Assembly (NCBI GenBank): GCA_012845835.1
Contig: JABAKD010000009.1
Span: forward strand, 17,929,318 to 17,993,317
Direction: 5' to 3'
DNA: 64,000 nucleotides
From: Undaria pinnatifida
Taxonomy: Eukaryota > Sar > Phaeophyceae > Laminariales > Alariaceae
A program made the position numbers and the translations under genes. Below the pieces are notes generated by a model. The model was given only the letters and a program-made list of their open reading frames with translations, had not been told where the DNA came from and ran no database searches. Each line of letters begins with the position of its first letter. Position 1 is the first letter of the stretch. This document shows positions 11,040 to 22,549 of the stretch, piece by piece.

Positions 11040-11830
11040 AGGTATACGTACTCTTTTGTTTTTACCAGTATTATTCGAAATATCGTATCATATACGTTGT
11101 CCTCACATTAACTCGCATAATCAAGTCCGCGGTAACAGGAAAGGCTCCAGTCACCCTGGAGTAGAGGAATACCCCACGGAAAAAAACACAAACAAAACCA
11201 AAAGTGGTACACGCATAAATAATAGCTGACGCAACTAATGCCTCCGCCAGAAAAACATAAATATGAAATCGGGAGTCAGCCGACGACGTGCCAGGTTCAT
11301 ACTACAGGTACATACGTCTCACTACTCGCACCTGAAAAGGCCCGACTACACCGCTTGCCACCCAGAAAAGACTACCACGTATATATTTTGAAAAAATATA
11401 TTACACGTAGTACCTATCACTACGCATACGCACGTCAGACTCAAGCCAGTCGGAAAAAAAGGAAAGAAAATACAAGAAAATACAAGAAAAGACAAGAAGA
11501 GGAAGCAAGGAAAGGAAAGAAAAACGCACACACAATACTAGCAGACCCTAGGAACTGACTAAATACGGCATTGGGCTCATTGAGGGTATCAAGTGCATCA
11601 ATGGCACGCAACAAGGCGAAGAAATCAAAACGGCGTTACGATAACATGTGACGTCCATTGGAAGGCCCACAAGCTTCAGGACGATGATGGCCAGATCCAG
11701 ACTTCAGTCTCTTGGGCAGGACGACCCCCCTTCCCCGCTCCCCCCGGCCGCTTAGAGATGCCGACGGTGGATGTCGCTGCCGCGGCCTTTGCGTGTCGCC
11801 CAGCAGCTTTGCATCTCTACGTATATACCA
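11040..11830. other. No supported gene
   Basis: Contains an A/G-rich stretch (11450-11525) and a GC-rich segment (11640-11815) with short open frames only. No splice-consistent exon or family signature seen. Confidence 0.4.
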
Positions 11831-12394
11831 CGTACCGGTCCTACTATAATACAACACCAGGTTTGTATATACTACATTTTGTTGAATCACAACAAATGCA
11901 CCGCCAGCTCAGCTCAGCTCAGCCCACAGCTATATTTAGCTCAACCGCGCAGCGCCGTGCGGTGCCGTGTGGTGCCGTGCCTTGCCCTGCGTTGCGGTGC
12001 TGTTTCGTGCTGCGCTGTGCTTTCTTTCGAACATACAGCAGTACCAGGTATACGATGCGAAGAACCAGGTACGAGGTACCGGTATGTACGTGTTGTGTAC
12101 TCATGTTTTGCTTTCTTCAGTTGATTGTCCTCTCGGTCCCCATGTCCCCCCCCCCCCCGCAAATTACACCCGTACTGCCGATCAGAACGTGACATCGCCA
12201 ACAAGCACACAGTGCACAGCACAGGGCAACTATTAATATATATATCAGGTATGCACAAGCAGCTCTTGATAGTATCAATTCGCTAGTCGCACCAAATCAT
12301 GAGCCTCTTCTTTCTGCCCCCTTTACATGTTTTTGTTGCATTCTTCCTTGCCCGAGCGAAGCGAGCCGTGTCAGCCGCCCGCGGGGCGGAGCCC
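11830..12394 (+). repeat. Full copy of the minisatellite-plus-tail element
   Basis: One minisatellite unit (11900-12020), a variable spacer and the tail (12155-12394) ending CCGCCCGCGGGGCGGAGCCC. Same order as 5090-5792. A C9 run interrupts it at 12147. Confidence 0.75.
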
Positions 12395-12792
12395 TTGTAA
12401 GCAGTACAAAAAACAATTTCCCCCCGGGGGTACAAAAAATGCAATCACATCAAAGGTACATGAAAACTGAAGCAAACAGAAACTCTACAGCAGTAGTACA
12501 GACAGCACTTTCGAATTTTACTTTCAGGCTTGGGTTGTTGACGGAAATATGAGCATGGCCTATGTTGGACTGAAAACAGTGTAGGACACAGCCTGCCCTT
12601 TGCATAGGAATTCGAGCCTGGCCAGAAACATGAAAACCTGGCGTCGCATACGCTGTAGAGAGGTTTTGCGCATTTGGTCCACAACTCGGATAACATAACA
12701 CTTAGCGTTCGATGTGAATGTCACCGGTCGGCAAGAAAAAAATAGCATCACGTCATTACTGCGTTAGCCGATTTCTAGGTATCGTGAAGACA

Positions 12793-12965
12793 AAATGTTA
12801 CCTGGTTTGTTGTATTCTTCGAGATAACTCGAGCTGATGTCTAGCTATCGGTACGCTATTTCCTGAACGTGCCTCATCTTGCTCTCCCCCCCCGGCTCTG
12901 CCGGGGGCGGCCTCGGCTGTTCTCGCTTGGTTTCGTGAACGCCGCTGCTAAAACACGGTTTGGCC
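12793..12965 (-). repeat. Interspersed repeat C, copy 1
   Basis: Minus strand reads ACGAAACCAAGCGAGAACAG, CCGAGGCCGCCCCCGGCAGA, then GGCACGTTCAGGAAATAGCG and TCGAGTTATCTCGAAGAA. Also found at 16060-16240 (+), 33420-33600 (-) and 49545-49710 (+). Confidence 0.75.
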
Positions 12966-13219
12966 AATTTTATAATCTGGCATGCGGAACGCGTACTACG
13001 GTAGTTGTGGTTTTGTACATAAATTAACACGAAAGTCTAATACACACTCAAGCCATTGTTGTAGCAGCTCGAGGGGTAGCCCCAAACGTTTTTATCACCA
13101 GTCAAATCTCGTGAACCCTTTTTTTAACTTTTTTTTTGGTGGTTATCTTCCCTCTGGTCTCGAGCCTTGTTGTATGTCCGATGTTCTTTCTCGTTTTTTT
13201 TTTTTCTTCCCTCTTTAAT

Positions 13220-13420
13220 TTTGTATCTAATTTTCAAGGACGTCAGCCGTGAGTTCGACGAATTTCAGGTCAATACTCATCTTTGCAAGCTGCGTTGTTG
13301 GTACTCGTAATATACTATATGGGTGAGTTTTTATTGGGAGGTGTCCTATTGTCCACTATAATGGTAAGTGTTGGTATTTATACTTTGTTCTATTGTTGCT
13401 ATCATTTTCTTTGCTCTCCG
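13220..13420 (+). repeat. Repeat D with CTCATCTTTGCAAGCTGCG core
   Basis: Inverse copy at 20225-20440, with a diverged one at 19690-19965. Shares GTGTCC(T)ATTGTCCACTATAA and GACGTCAGCCGTGAGTTCGA. Confidence 0.75.
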
Positions 13421-13489
13421 ACAGTATATCGTAGATTTTTTTTACGTACCAGTCCAAAGTGAAAATATCTTAAATTATGCATATATATT

Positions 13490-14200
13490 GGACACTGCTT
13501 GCCGTTTGTCGATCTGCTGGTAGAACTGCCGCTGCTGCTGCGGTTGTTGAAATTTCACGTACGTACGAGTTGTGCGGCTGCTAAACTTCTGCTGCTATCA
13601 CGAACGAGTATTGATGTGACCTTTTTGGTAAGTAACAGCACCTTCATGAAGTAGATCCAAGAATCCCGAATTCCCTTCGTTTCCCTTTTTCTTTTTCGAG
13701 TAGGTACGCTTTTTCTCCGAGTAGGTACGCTTTTTTCTCCCTTTTTTTGCCACGAATCTGCCGGCCGGAATTCAAGCCCCAGCATGCCCTCGATATCCCC
13801 CTGTTTTTTGCGCTTTGTTTATAATGTTTTTTTGCTTCATGTACGTCGCACAACGTCTAAAGTAGCTTTCGGATGCGTGTCTTTCTACTGCACACAGCAC
13901 TCGGAGAGCCTCGGTGTGCACAGTATCCGATGTTTGTATCTTATTCTTTGTTTTTGTTTTTCTTGCGTCATTTTGTTTATTCTATACCAGGTACGTACCA
14001 GCTCAAAGTGAAAACATTTTTTTTGCGCATATTATACTGGATAGTTCTGGCAGTTTGTCGAACTGCTGGTGCTGCCGTTGCTGCTGTTGTTGAAATTACA
14101 CGTACATATGAGTTGTGCGGAGGCTGTGCTGCTGCTGTTGCGAACGAGTATTGATACTACCTAATTGGTAGGTAATGACACCTTCATCATGAAGTAGACC
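13490..14200 (+). repeat. CTG-rich repeat E, two tandem copies
   Basis: Both copies hold AGTTTGTCGAACTGCTGGT..., GCTGCTG tracts, TTGAAATTACACGTAC and GAACGAGTATTGATG(T)GACC. Further copies lie at 14780-15010, 15540-15780 (inverse), 28255-28460, 42240-42370, 49740-49960 and 50195-50330. Confidence 0.75.
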
Positions 14201-14202
14201 CA

Positions 14203-14516
14203 GTACCGGTCGCCCCGGTGGCGTATCAGGTTATCCTCGAGCCTGGTATAGGTCAGTTTCGTGAGTTCGAGCCCCGCCGAGTGCATACTCGTATAAATTC
14301 GTTGGGACTTTTTCTTGTGGACAAATTGACTTGCGGAAAGCGCGAGAGCGTGAGTTAGCAACACTCGATGAACAATCGACGAGCAGTGGGATTGCTGAAC
14401 CCTATGCGCGATAAAAATTGAAGGCAAGAACCGGGGAGGAGAAGGGATGACACCTGTGACCACGGCTTGTCCAGAAGACGCTGGAAAGTGAAAGTGTGCA
14501 AAAAAAAAAAAAAAAA
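14203..14516 (+). mobile_element. tRNA-derived SINE, copy 1 (family B), with TSD
   Basis: Starts GTACCGGTCGCCCCGGTGGC, has box A-like TGGCGTATCAGG and box B-like GAGTTCGAGCCCC, a 200-bp body and an A18 tail. AGACCCA lies directly before it (14196-14202) and directly after the tail (14517-14523). The host repeat exists without the SINE at 13640-13690, where GAAGTAGATCCAAGAATCC is uninterrupted, giving an empty site. Confidence 0.92.
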
Positions 14517-15550
14517 AGACCCAATAATCCAACCACGCCCTTCGTTTCCCCTTCTTTTTTGTTGAATAGGCACACTTTTTTTCTCTTTTTTTTGCTACGA
14601 ATCTGGCGGCCGGGACTCGAACCCCGGCATGCCCTCGATTTCCTTGTTTTTTGCGCATTTATATATATATATATATATATTTGTTTGGTGTATGTCCACA
14701 CAGCTGCGGTAGCTCTCGGATGCGTGTCTATCTACTGCAAACAGCACTCGGGCTAGATTTTTGGTTCCTGGATGCTGCTTGCTGCTGCACAAAACGAACC
14801 TAGTATCATGTTATGCTGTATGTATGTATGCATGCTGTGCTTCTACGGCTTGACGTTTGTCGTTGTACTGCAGCTGCTGCTGCTTGTTGTTGTATGTATA
14901 CGTACGAGCAGTGCGGCTGCTGTTGTTAATACTCCTACTGGTGCTGCTGCCGCAGCCGCCATACGATGAGTAGTGTTTGGTGCTGCTGCTGTACAAACAG
15001 CTACGAAAAACGTCTGTGTCTTTTGCTTGACGTTCGGCGATCTTTCTCTGCGCCCAAGCGTGATTGTTTTGCACCCCTTGACAGTACGTAATGTCGCATT
15101 TTCGGCCTCTGTTCGCCCATGATATCCTTGATCGTTAAGGGCGTGCGCGGAGCCGAAGGCGGGCGTCAGCCCGCTGCGGCGAAGCTCCCCTTGTTTGATA
15201 CCAATACTACGTTTTCCGCAGCAGCAAGCAGCATCCAGGATCCAAAAATGTTGTCCGAGTGTTGTTTGCAGTAAATAGACACGCATCCGAGAGCTACGAC
15301 AGTTGTGTCGACATCTATGCACCAAGCAAACACCAAAGATTGCCAAACAAATTGCAGAAAGAGAAAGGAGATCGATGGGATGCCGAGGTTAGAACCCCGG
15401 CCATCAGATTCGTAGCAAAGCAAAATGGGGGGGAAACGTGTACGTACTTGAAAAAGAAAAAGGGAAACGAAGGGCATACTGGGATTCTTGGATCTACTTG
15501 ATGAAGGTGCCGTTGCCTAATATAAATACTCGTTCGTAACAGCAGCAGCA
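14517..15550. repeat. Repeat E arms around a short GC-rich palindrome
   Basis: Sequence from 14525 to 14800 is repeated in inverse form at 15190-15500 (ACGCATCCGAGAGCTACGAC and the mirror GTAGCTCTCGGATGCGTGTC), giving arms about 270 bp long with a 390-bp centre that includes the GC-rich hairpin at 15137-15195. An (AT)n run lies at 14660-14682. Confidence 0.7.
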
Positions 15551-15899
15551 GCCGCCGCACAACTCTTATGCACGTGTAATTTCAACAACAGCAGCAACAA
15601 TAGCAACAGCAGTTTAACAAACATCATGCAGGCAGTATCCATCCAGTTAAATGTTTGCACAACTCTTATGCATGTGCAATTTCAACAACAGCAGCAACAA
15701 CAGCACCAGCGGTTTGACAAACGGCGTGCAGTATCCATCCAGCATAATGTGCATGAATAAAAATATTTTCCCTTTTGAGCCGGCACACGCATAGAACAAA
15801 AAAAAGAGGGAAGGAAAGAAAAAGAACAAGAAAATAAGAAAAATACTGTCGGATACTGTACACACCGAGGCTCGAACCCAAAGAGAAGAAAACAAGAAA

Positions 15900-15975
15900 G
15901 CTAAAAATGGGGATTAACCACGAGATTCGAACTAGCGGCTCATGAGCAAAGTGCAGGGCTACCCTTCGAGCTATT
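15900..15975 (-). repeat. Decayed tRNA-like sequence (SINE head)
   Basis: The minus strand has TAGCTCGAAGGGTAGCC as a box-A-like start, CTCAT in an anticodon-like place and CTAGTTCGAATCTCG as box B. Stems pair poorly, so it is not a working tRNA gene. A related sequence lies at 49378-49440. Confidence 0.4.
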
Positions 15976-16059
15976 ACAACAATGGCTTGTATGTCGGACG
16001 TACTTTTGTGTTTTTATACGTAGGACTACGCACTTGACATTCCTGATCAGAAATTTGGC

Positions 16060-16240
16060 CAAAAACGCTTTTTAGCAGCGGCGGTCACGACACGAAGCGA
16101 GAACAGCCGAGGCCGACACCGGCAGAGTCGTTAGGGGCGAGCAAAGTGAGGCACGATCAGGAATCTACGCGCCGAGAGGTGGATCTCACCTCGAGTTATC
16201 TCGAAGACGGCTCAAAACATGGTCTAAATCGGATCCTTCG
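16060..16240 (+). repeat. Interspersed repeat C, copy 2
   Basis: Holds GAACAGCCGAGGCCGACACC and TCGAGTTATCTCGAAGACGG; sits next to the tRNA-like relic at 15900, as does the copy at 49545, so both may be parts of one SINE-like element. Confidence 0.75.
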
Positions 16241-16539
16241 ACTGCTCTCGTGAAACCTCTGGATCATACCCCTTGTATTTATATCAGATTAGATGCTTTG
16301 TATCTAGTATATACGCAGTACGTCTTAGTGCAGCTCTTCGAGCACCGATGTCCCTATATACGCTGCTGCTGTTGCTGCGTTATTAATATTGTAGTAGCTA
16401 CCAATACATACGTGTAGTTGACATGCGAGCTACCAGTAATTCTACGAGAGAAGCAGTTCTACGAGCACCGTTGTACCTCGGATGCAAAAGGATGCCGCTG
16501 CCTCAAATATTGTGTCCTCTTATGAATTCGAATATGGGC

Positions 16540-16760
16540 GTACCACTATACCTCATAAAACTTGTAGGCGGGTACCATAATAATGCTAGTAAACGCCCCG
16601 CCCGGAGTAAACGCCCCCCATTTAAACAATGCGAAACGCCCGGGCACATGGTAAACGCGCCCCCTTCCAAACCATGCGGAAAATGCCCCGGGCACATAGC
16701 AATGCCCCCCCCCTTCCTAATAATTGGGATAAACGCCCCGGGGCGGAGCTGGCAAGACAT
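16540..16760. repeat. Short repeats with AAACGCCCCG
   Basis: AAACGCCCCG or ACGCCCGGGCACAT occurs about seven times with C-runs between. Related ACGCCCCGGG words lie at 18025-18100. Confidence 0.7.
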
Positions 16761-16920
16761 TTGAGGGAGAGGAATGGAGCTGTTTCCAACAGCATGCATG
16801 GCGGTAGTTTACATAGAAATGTCAAGATATGGGCAGGTACATGTGGTGCGCAACAGCATAACAGACGTAATCAACCGAGGACATATCCCTAGCTACAAAT
16901 AACAACACTTTCATGACCTT

Positions 16921-17510
16921 CGGTGGATCAGGTCCTATCCCCTAGATCGTACCGCCTCATTGCCACTATAATCGTTCAAGGCCACCCTGGCTCCTCGGGG
17001 GCACTCTGACGTTGTCCTCGCTGCTGACGCTCGGGCGTGCGGTTACGCGTACAACACACCTGTGTGTGCCTCCAAACCTCCCTTCAGATAAATATATTTA
17101 CCTGCTGCGGGACTACCGCCCCATAATTGGCGCCTCGGCTAGGATCTCTGTTGGAGCAACGCTGTTTTTTTTGTAATGGTGGGTTTTTAAAACCCACGCA
17201 CGTTCGTCCCGCATGCCGCGATGGCTGACAAGGCGAACCCCCCAGTCGACATATCTTACAAGACGCGCACGCACGTCTAAAAATGGGGGGGGCGATGTGG
17301 GGGGTGATGTGGATACCAGGTCCTATTCCCTAGATAGTACCGCCTCATTGTCACTGTAATCCTTCAAGGCCATCCTGGCTCCTTGGGGGCATTCTGAGGT
17401 TTTCCTTGCTGCAGACTCGAGCGTGCGGTTACGCGTACAGCCCACCTCGGTGTGTCTCCACACCTCCCTTCAGATAAAGAGATTTACCTGCTGCGGGACT
17501 ACCGTCCCTT
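16921..17510 (+). mobile_element. Minimal LTR element (TRIM) with 182-bp interior
   Basis: LTRs 16921-17125 and 17308-17510 enclose 182 bp with a primer-binding site ATTGGCGCCTCGG directly after the left LTR and a polypurine tract (AAAAATGGGGGGGGCGATG then GGGGGGTGA) before the right LTR. No coding capacity, so mobilisation would need enzymes in trans. The left LTR start is degenerate. Confidence 0.82.
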
Positions 17511-18110
17511 ACTTCTGCCATTTAAAAGATTATTATCACCCAGCCACTCGAACGATGGTAACCCGGTACTACCCGCTTCGGAGACATCCCGTCCCAGCCC
17601 GACCGCCCCTCCACGATTTCCCACAACGCCGGGTATCGGAGTTGAGTGTACTCGATCACATTCAGCGTTGTCGCTGTCGAGTCGGAGGGCTGCCGCTTTG
17701 GCCCCACAGAACGCTCCAGGTCGAAGCACGCAGGGTAAACGCGAGGCAATGGTCCGCGCTGTACCACCTGCGCAGCAGGCGCGGGAGCAGGCGCGGCACC
17801 CCTTCCTCGTGGGCGCCGCTGCACCAGGAAGGTGAAAGCTTCGCCATGAGTTTGAGTGGCATTCGGTGGTTGTACCGGTGCTGGGCGCCTGGACGGTGCT
17901 GCTGGATTGCAACATGACCAGCACCTGCTGCTGTGCTGTTGCTGCATGTGTGAGGGCTGTGCGTTTTTTTTTGCCTTTTTTTATCGCCCCCGGGGGCGAT
18001 CAGGCCCTAGAGCCTTTTCCAGAATACGCCCCGGCCACGTAGTACACGCCCCGGGTTGCTCTTTCATGCCTGCACAATCGCAACGCCCCGGGGGACGTGT
18101 ACTAGCATTA
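17511..18110. other. GC-rich region, no single supported frame
   Basis: Frames on both strands stay open over 17520-17920, as expected of GC-rich sequence; none carries a recognised domain. The 18-bp perfect palindrome ATCGCCCCCGGGGGCGAT lies at 17984-18001. Confidence 0.45.
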
Positions 18111-18487
18111 TTACGGTATACCTGGTACCTGTTATGTATCACCAGGTTCCTGTCACCAATGGCCATTAGACTACGAAGACTATGCCGGTACATATACACC
18201 AGGTACGCATATACTTGCATACCTGCACTAGACAAAAACAGTTACTTGTGGTTTGCCGCGACGGAGCAACAGCAGCAGCTTGATCCCAACGCAGGCTCTA
18301 CGAATGTTGGAGTTGGAGCCGAAGGAGTAGACGCGGATATTCGGAACAATGTTCGCGCAGGCCACGAGAGACACAGCCGCAGTGTAAACGCGTCGTGTAT
18401 ATTGGCGTAGCATACATGCGTAGTGGCTGTTAGGACAGGTAGTACTTGACTAAGTTTGATCCCTGTTCGCGCCATGTGAATGTTCAG

Positions 18488-18616
18488 CTTGCACGCAAGT
18501 TTCCGGACATCGGTCAAGTGAGGGTGGACCGCATGGGGAATATTATTGGAGGCGTGAATCCGTTCGAGGACACGAATGTGAAGCTGGAGGATCAGCCACA
18601 TCCTGAGGATCAAGAG
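18488..18616 (+). CDS. Probable exon of an unrecognised gene
   Basis: A 43-codon phase-0 exon lies between ATGTTCAG and a GTGGGT donor. The product starts LARKFPDIGQVRVDRMGN and ends with an acidic, Pro-rich tail. The frame stays open further downstream, so the donor is a choice based on the splice consensus. No upstream or downstream partner exon could be joined: the next strong acceptor, at about 18770, meets a stop at once. No family recognised. Confidence 0.4.
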
Positions 18617-18739
18617 GTGGGTGCCAATTCAGCCAACCGTACTTATTACAAAGTAGCCCTCAGGGCAGTGCCTAGGGGAGTGGCGCAAGACCTAAATGAA
18701 AGTATCCAACATCTGACTGTCTGCCTGAGCAAATAGCAT

Positions 18740-20225
18740 GTCCCTGGAAACCATGTTCCTGTCCGCAGGTCCAAATTTAAGCGGCTCCTGCTGCTGCTGT
18801 CTGGGCATCTGTGGGTCTAAAGATCAGCGTTTTTGTTTTAAGTGGATGCATCCACCATTGGTTATTGCTACCACAACACCAGTAGTATAATAAACTTGAG
18901 GCTCCGGGTGATCTTAAACCACACCCCCTCCCCGGGGTTCCGGGTCGCTCTAGTCTCTAGATCTTTTTTTGGTTCAGTCTATTTCGCCGCATTTTCAACA
19001 CGCTGCATGTCGTCCTCTTCAGCTGCTCCGTGCCTTGGCAGAGAGCGGGTTTTCTTTTATTAGCGTTGCGTCCACAGCAGCTCGTGATTTTGTTCAGATT
19101 GACCGTCCGCACTTTTTCAACGGAGGTCTGCACCTCGACAGTGAATAGTCGAAATTGGTAGAAATTCAGAAGACACAACAATGAAACGAAACAACCTCCA
19201 ACTAAACGTTTGCACTCCACTTGAGGGCAGCTACATCTCCTCACAAGCAACTACAGAGGTATGATGAGTATGAGCATAAATGAAAAAAAAAAACACAATG
19301 AGCAGGGGAAGGCAAATTAAATTCCTGGTATCTGATATCAGCGTAACGGGTCCAAATAGCAGTACCAGTAACACAAATCCAAAAAAAGATAATAGGAACT
19401 ACAGTAATGCTGCAGTGGAACAAAAAGCCAGAAGGATTCCTGCCTGGAATGAAACCAACAAAAACAGACAACACAATGCAGAAAGACGTAAAAAAAATAG
19501 GTTAAAAATGTCGAAACCAAATAAGAAAGCAAGTCTGCGAGGCTAGAACTCGCGTCCTTAAACTTTTCACGCCCTGTACAAATACCCGTCATTATAGTGA
19601 AAAATAAAATCAAATAAATAATAATAATATAAAACCACCCCCGGGCAGAAAAAACTTACGCACTTAACCACAGGTACCAACAACCATGACCAAGCCATCC
19701 ATCCGTAAACCATCCACCATACACATCATACATGGTACAGCAATATAGTGGAAATTACAGAAATAAACTTAGAAAATAGACATGATAGATTACTTCAAAA
19801 TTCCCCACCTAAAGTAATAATACTAACACCAATCAATGTAGCGGAGAAAAACATTTGTTTATAAAAGAAAAGAACCCCTCCCAAAAACATTTCACCCATA
19901 CAGCATAGTACAAGTATCAGCAAGCAGATTCAAAATTCGTCGAACTCACACCTGATGTCCTGAAAATATATACATTTATTTAAATATTAGAGTGACAGCG
20001 TATAAATTTGGAACCGTGGGTTCGTGTCCTTCAGAGTTTTTAATCTTTTTGGGAGTGGGAGTAGGTTAATTCAATTCTTGAATGCTGTATTAAGAGCAAC
20101 ATATAGATAACTTATAATATTCTGTATTCGTACTCTTCCCGATATTAAAGCCCCCGGGGGGAGAAGAACAAAATAAACCGCCTACCATACATATGATAAA
20201 GCAGTATAGTGGAAACTACAGTAAT
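18740..20225. other. No supported gene; A-rich repeats
   Basis: Contains a GGGTTCCGGGTCGC segment at 18940, an A-rich region at 19270-19640 and a worn copy of repeat D at 19690-19965. A tRNA-like GGCTAGAACTCGCGTCC lies at 19541 but is not a full tRNA. Confidence 0.4.
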
Positions 20226-20440
20226 ACATTTATAAAATAGATGTGATGTTTTACCTAGCTCAAAATTCCCCACCTAAAGTATAAATACCAATACTTACCA
20301 TTATAGTGGACAAAAAATAAGACACCTCCCAATCAAAACTCACTCATTTAGTATATTACGAGTACCAACAACGCAGCTTGCAAAGATAAGTATTGACCTG
20401 AAATTCGTCAAACTCACGGCTGACGTCCTTGAAAATTAGT
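20225..20440 (-). repeat. Repeat D, inverse copy
   Basis: Inverse of 13220-13420 at about 85-90% by eye, ending next to the 42-bp minisatellite array. Confidence 0.75.
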
Positions 20441-20462
20441 TATAAAACATTATTTGCTATTT

Positions 20463-20850
20463 GTCTGGCAGGTAAATACTCCCTGGAAAACCTGCGCAAA
20501 TATTTGTCTGGAAGCAAATACTTTCTTGAGAAGCTGCGCAAATATTTGTCTGCAGGCAAATACTTTTTTGAGAATCTGTGCAAATATTTGTGTGGCAGGC
20601 AAATACACTCTGGAAAACCTGCGCAAATATTTGTCTGGAAGCAAATACTTTTTTGAGAAGCTGCGCAAATATTTGTCTGCAGGCAAATACTTTTTTGAGA
20701 ACCTGCGCAAATATTTGTCTGCAGGCAAATACTCGCTTGAGAACCTGCGCAAATATTTGTCTGCAGGCAAATACTCTCTTGAGAACCTGCGCAAATATTT
20801 GTCTGGCAGGCAAATACTGCCCTGGAGAACCTGCGCAAATAGTATTGTAT
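20463..20850 (+). repeat. 42-bp minisatellite, array 1
   Basis: About nine units of the form CAAATATTTGTCTGCAGGCA followed by AATACTTTTTTGAGAACCTGCG. Three variants (GGCAGGCAAATAC-TCTGG, GGAAGCAAATAC, TGCAGGCAAATAC) recur in order in the first half, forming a 125-bp higher-order repeat. The unit length is 14 codons, so several frames on both strands stay open for 120-160 residues; these are not considered genes. Confidence 0.93.
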
Positions 20851-21369
20851 TTGTCTTGACAACTATTCTGAAAAAACAGCTGTTACTGCAGGGAGGTCGG
20901 CGGGAGAGATTAGCCGTGTCATATTTCATGTGATGGGAGATTGGTGTCGGAAATACAAAAGCAAATCCCTGAAGCGTGCATCTGAAATATCTTTTGATCG
21001 GAGTGGAAAAACACAGGATCAGCCAAACCGAGAAAAAATGAAAATCTATCGACTACCTATGAGTCATATTATATACTCCGAGTATATTTTTAATATGCAA
21101 ATGCCATCCCCGTCGACCATTGCCATTTACTTCTTCTGCCATCTACAACAGTCGAAGCCGCCTCACCCCGTACGGAACGCAAACAAACACAAACACGCCG
21201 TCGCCACCAAACCCCTCCACCATCTTACTCATTCCGTATCATGAGATGAGTCAACTCCTGTGGCAAAGTACAACAAACACCAAGGATCCACAAACACCAC
21301 AAAGACGTTGCTACTCGTTCTCGCTGCGGGCCTGATCGCCATCAAGCTACTTCTACTATTCCATGCTGT

Positions 21370-21663
21370 TTAAACGTCCACCTCCCCCGACTCCCCGGCG
21401 GTGAGGTCCTCCGGGGCAAATGCGCCGTCGAGCTCCTTCAGCCCTTCCACAGGGTCCACCAGTCGCCCGGGGATCTTGCTTCGCGCGCCAGCTTCGGTCA
21501 GCTTAGGGATGTCCTGAGGGATGAGGTCCAGGTTTCCGTGCAGGAACAGAATCATCTCCACGTACTTGCTGTCCGTGGTGCTCCTGGAGGACGTCATCAT
21601 ACGCCCAGCAGCGCTGAAGTCACGCTCAAGCACTGCCGCCGACGCAGGAGCCCCGAAAATCAC
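21370..21663 (-). pseudogene. hAT transposase, C-terminal dimerisation domain fragment
   Basis: The minus-strand frame begins IFGAPASAAVLERDFSAAGR, then MMTSSRS and VEMILFLHGNLDLIP, a clear hAT C-terminal dimerisation motif (PaSSA-x-SER-x-FS-x-AG...R-x-x-L-x-x...V-x-x-LLFLK-x-N). The frame ends in an acidic tail with a stop at 21370. hAT transposases cut and paste DNA with 8-bp target duplications. Upstream (toward 21900) only out-of-frame traces remain and no terminal inverted repeats were found, so this is an isolated fragment, or possibly a 3' exon. Confidence 0.8.
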
Positions 21664-21977
21664 TTCAGCCCAGCTGCATTGACGTCGACAATAACTGGAG
21701 CTGCTGCCGACGCGCCAGCTCCGTCGCCAGGTGGCGTACCATCACCATTGCCATTTGCTTCTTCGGTACTGACAGCTGGCATGTTGACATGCACAGCCCG
21801 CGGTAGTTGCTCGTGCCGTGATGGGGAGCTGGTTTGGTTGTGTGCAGGACCACTGATATTCGCGGCGGCAAATACACCGGGCTCAACGGCCGTATTTATG
21901 CATTACGTATGTACCCCATATAATGTACGTACTTGTACGCCGAAGAGGTCAATATCTCCGCATCCGCAATACATTGT

Positions 21978-22345
21978 TTGCAGGCAAATAGTTCATTGAG
22001 AACCTGCACAAATATTTGCCTGCAGACAAATACTTTCTTGAGAAGCTGCGCAAATATTTGTCTGGAAGCAAATACTTTCTTGAGAAGCTGCGCAAATATT
22101 TGTCTGCAGGCAAATACTTATTTGAGAACCTGTGCAAATATTTGTCTGGCAGGCAAATACTCTCTGGAAAACCTGCGCAAATATTTGTCTGGAAGCAAAT
22201 ACTTTTTTGAGAAGCTGCGCAAATATTTGTCTGCAGGCAAATACTTTTTTGAGAACCTGTGCAAATATTTGTCTGGCAGGCAAATACTCGCTTGAGAAAG
22301 CTGCGCAAATATTTGTCTGGAGGCAAATACTGCCCTGGGACAAAT
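21978..22345 (+). repeat. 42-bp minisatellite, array 2
   Basis: Same units and higher-order order as array 1, same orientation, 1.1 kb away. The hAT transposase fragment lies between the two arrays. Confidence 0.93.
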
Positions 22346-22549
22346 ACACGCAACTATTATTTGTATTTGTTATGGATATTTGTACAGGGTGTGAACTTTT
22401 GTCATCTTGAACATTTGACCATAATGTAAAAGGTCCATATGTTTATTTTCAAAGTCAGATCGCGCGCGCGCGACGCACGATACACAACACGCACATTCAT
22501 CCGCAGCAACAGCAGAAGAAGAGGAGAGGTAGTGGCGTACGACGTATGT

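Noticed and set aside
17423-17947. Overlapping frames of 127-164 codons on both strands
   Set aside because: At least four frames are open at once in a GC-rich stretch; none shows a family signature or unique splice support.
20429-20933. Long frames (up to 159 residues) on both strands
   Set aside because: All arise from the 42-bp repeat, whose length is a multiple of three; the same peptide pattern appears in several frames and on both strands.
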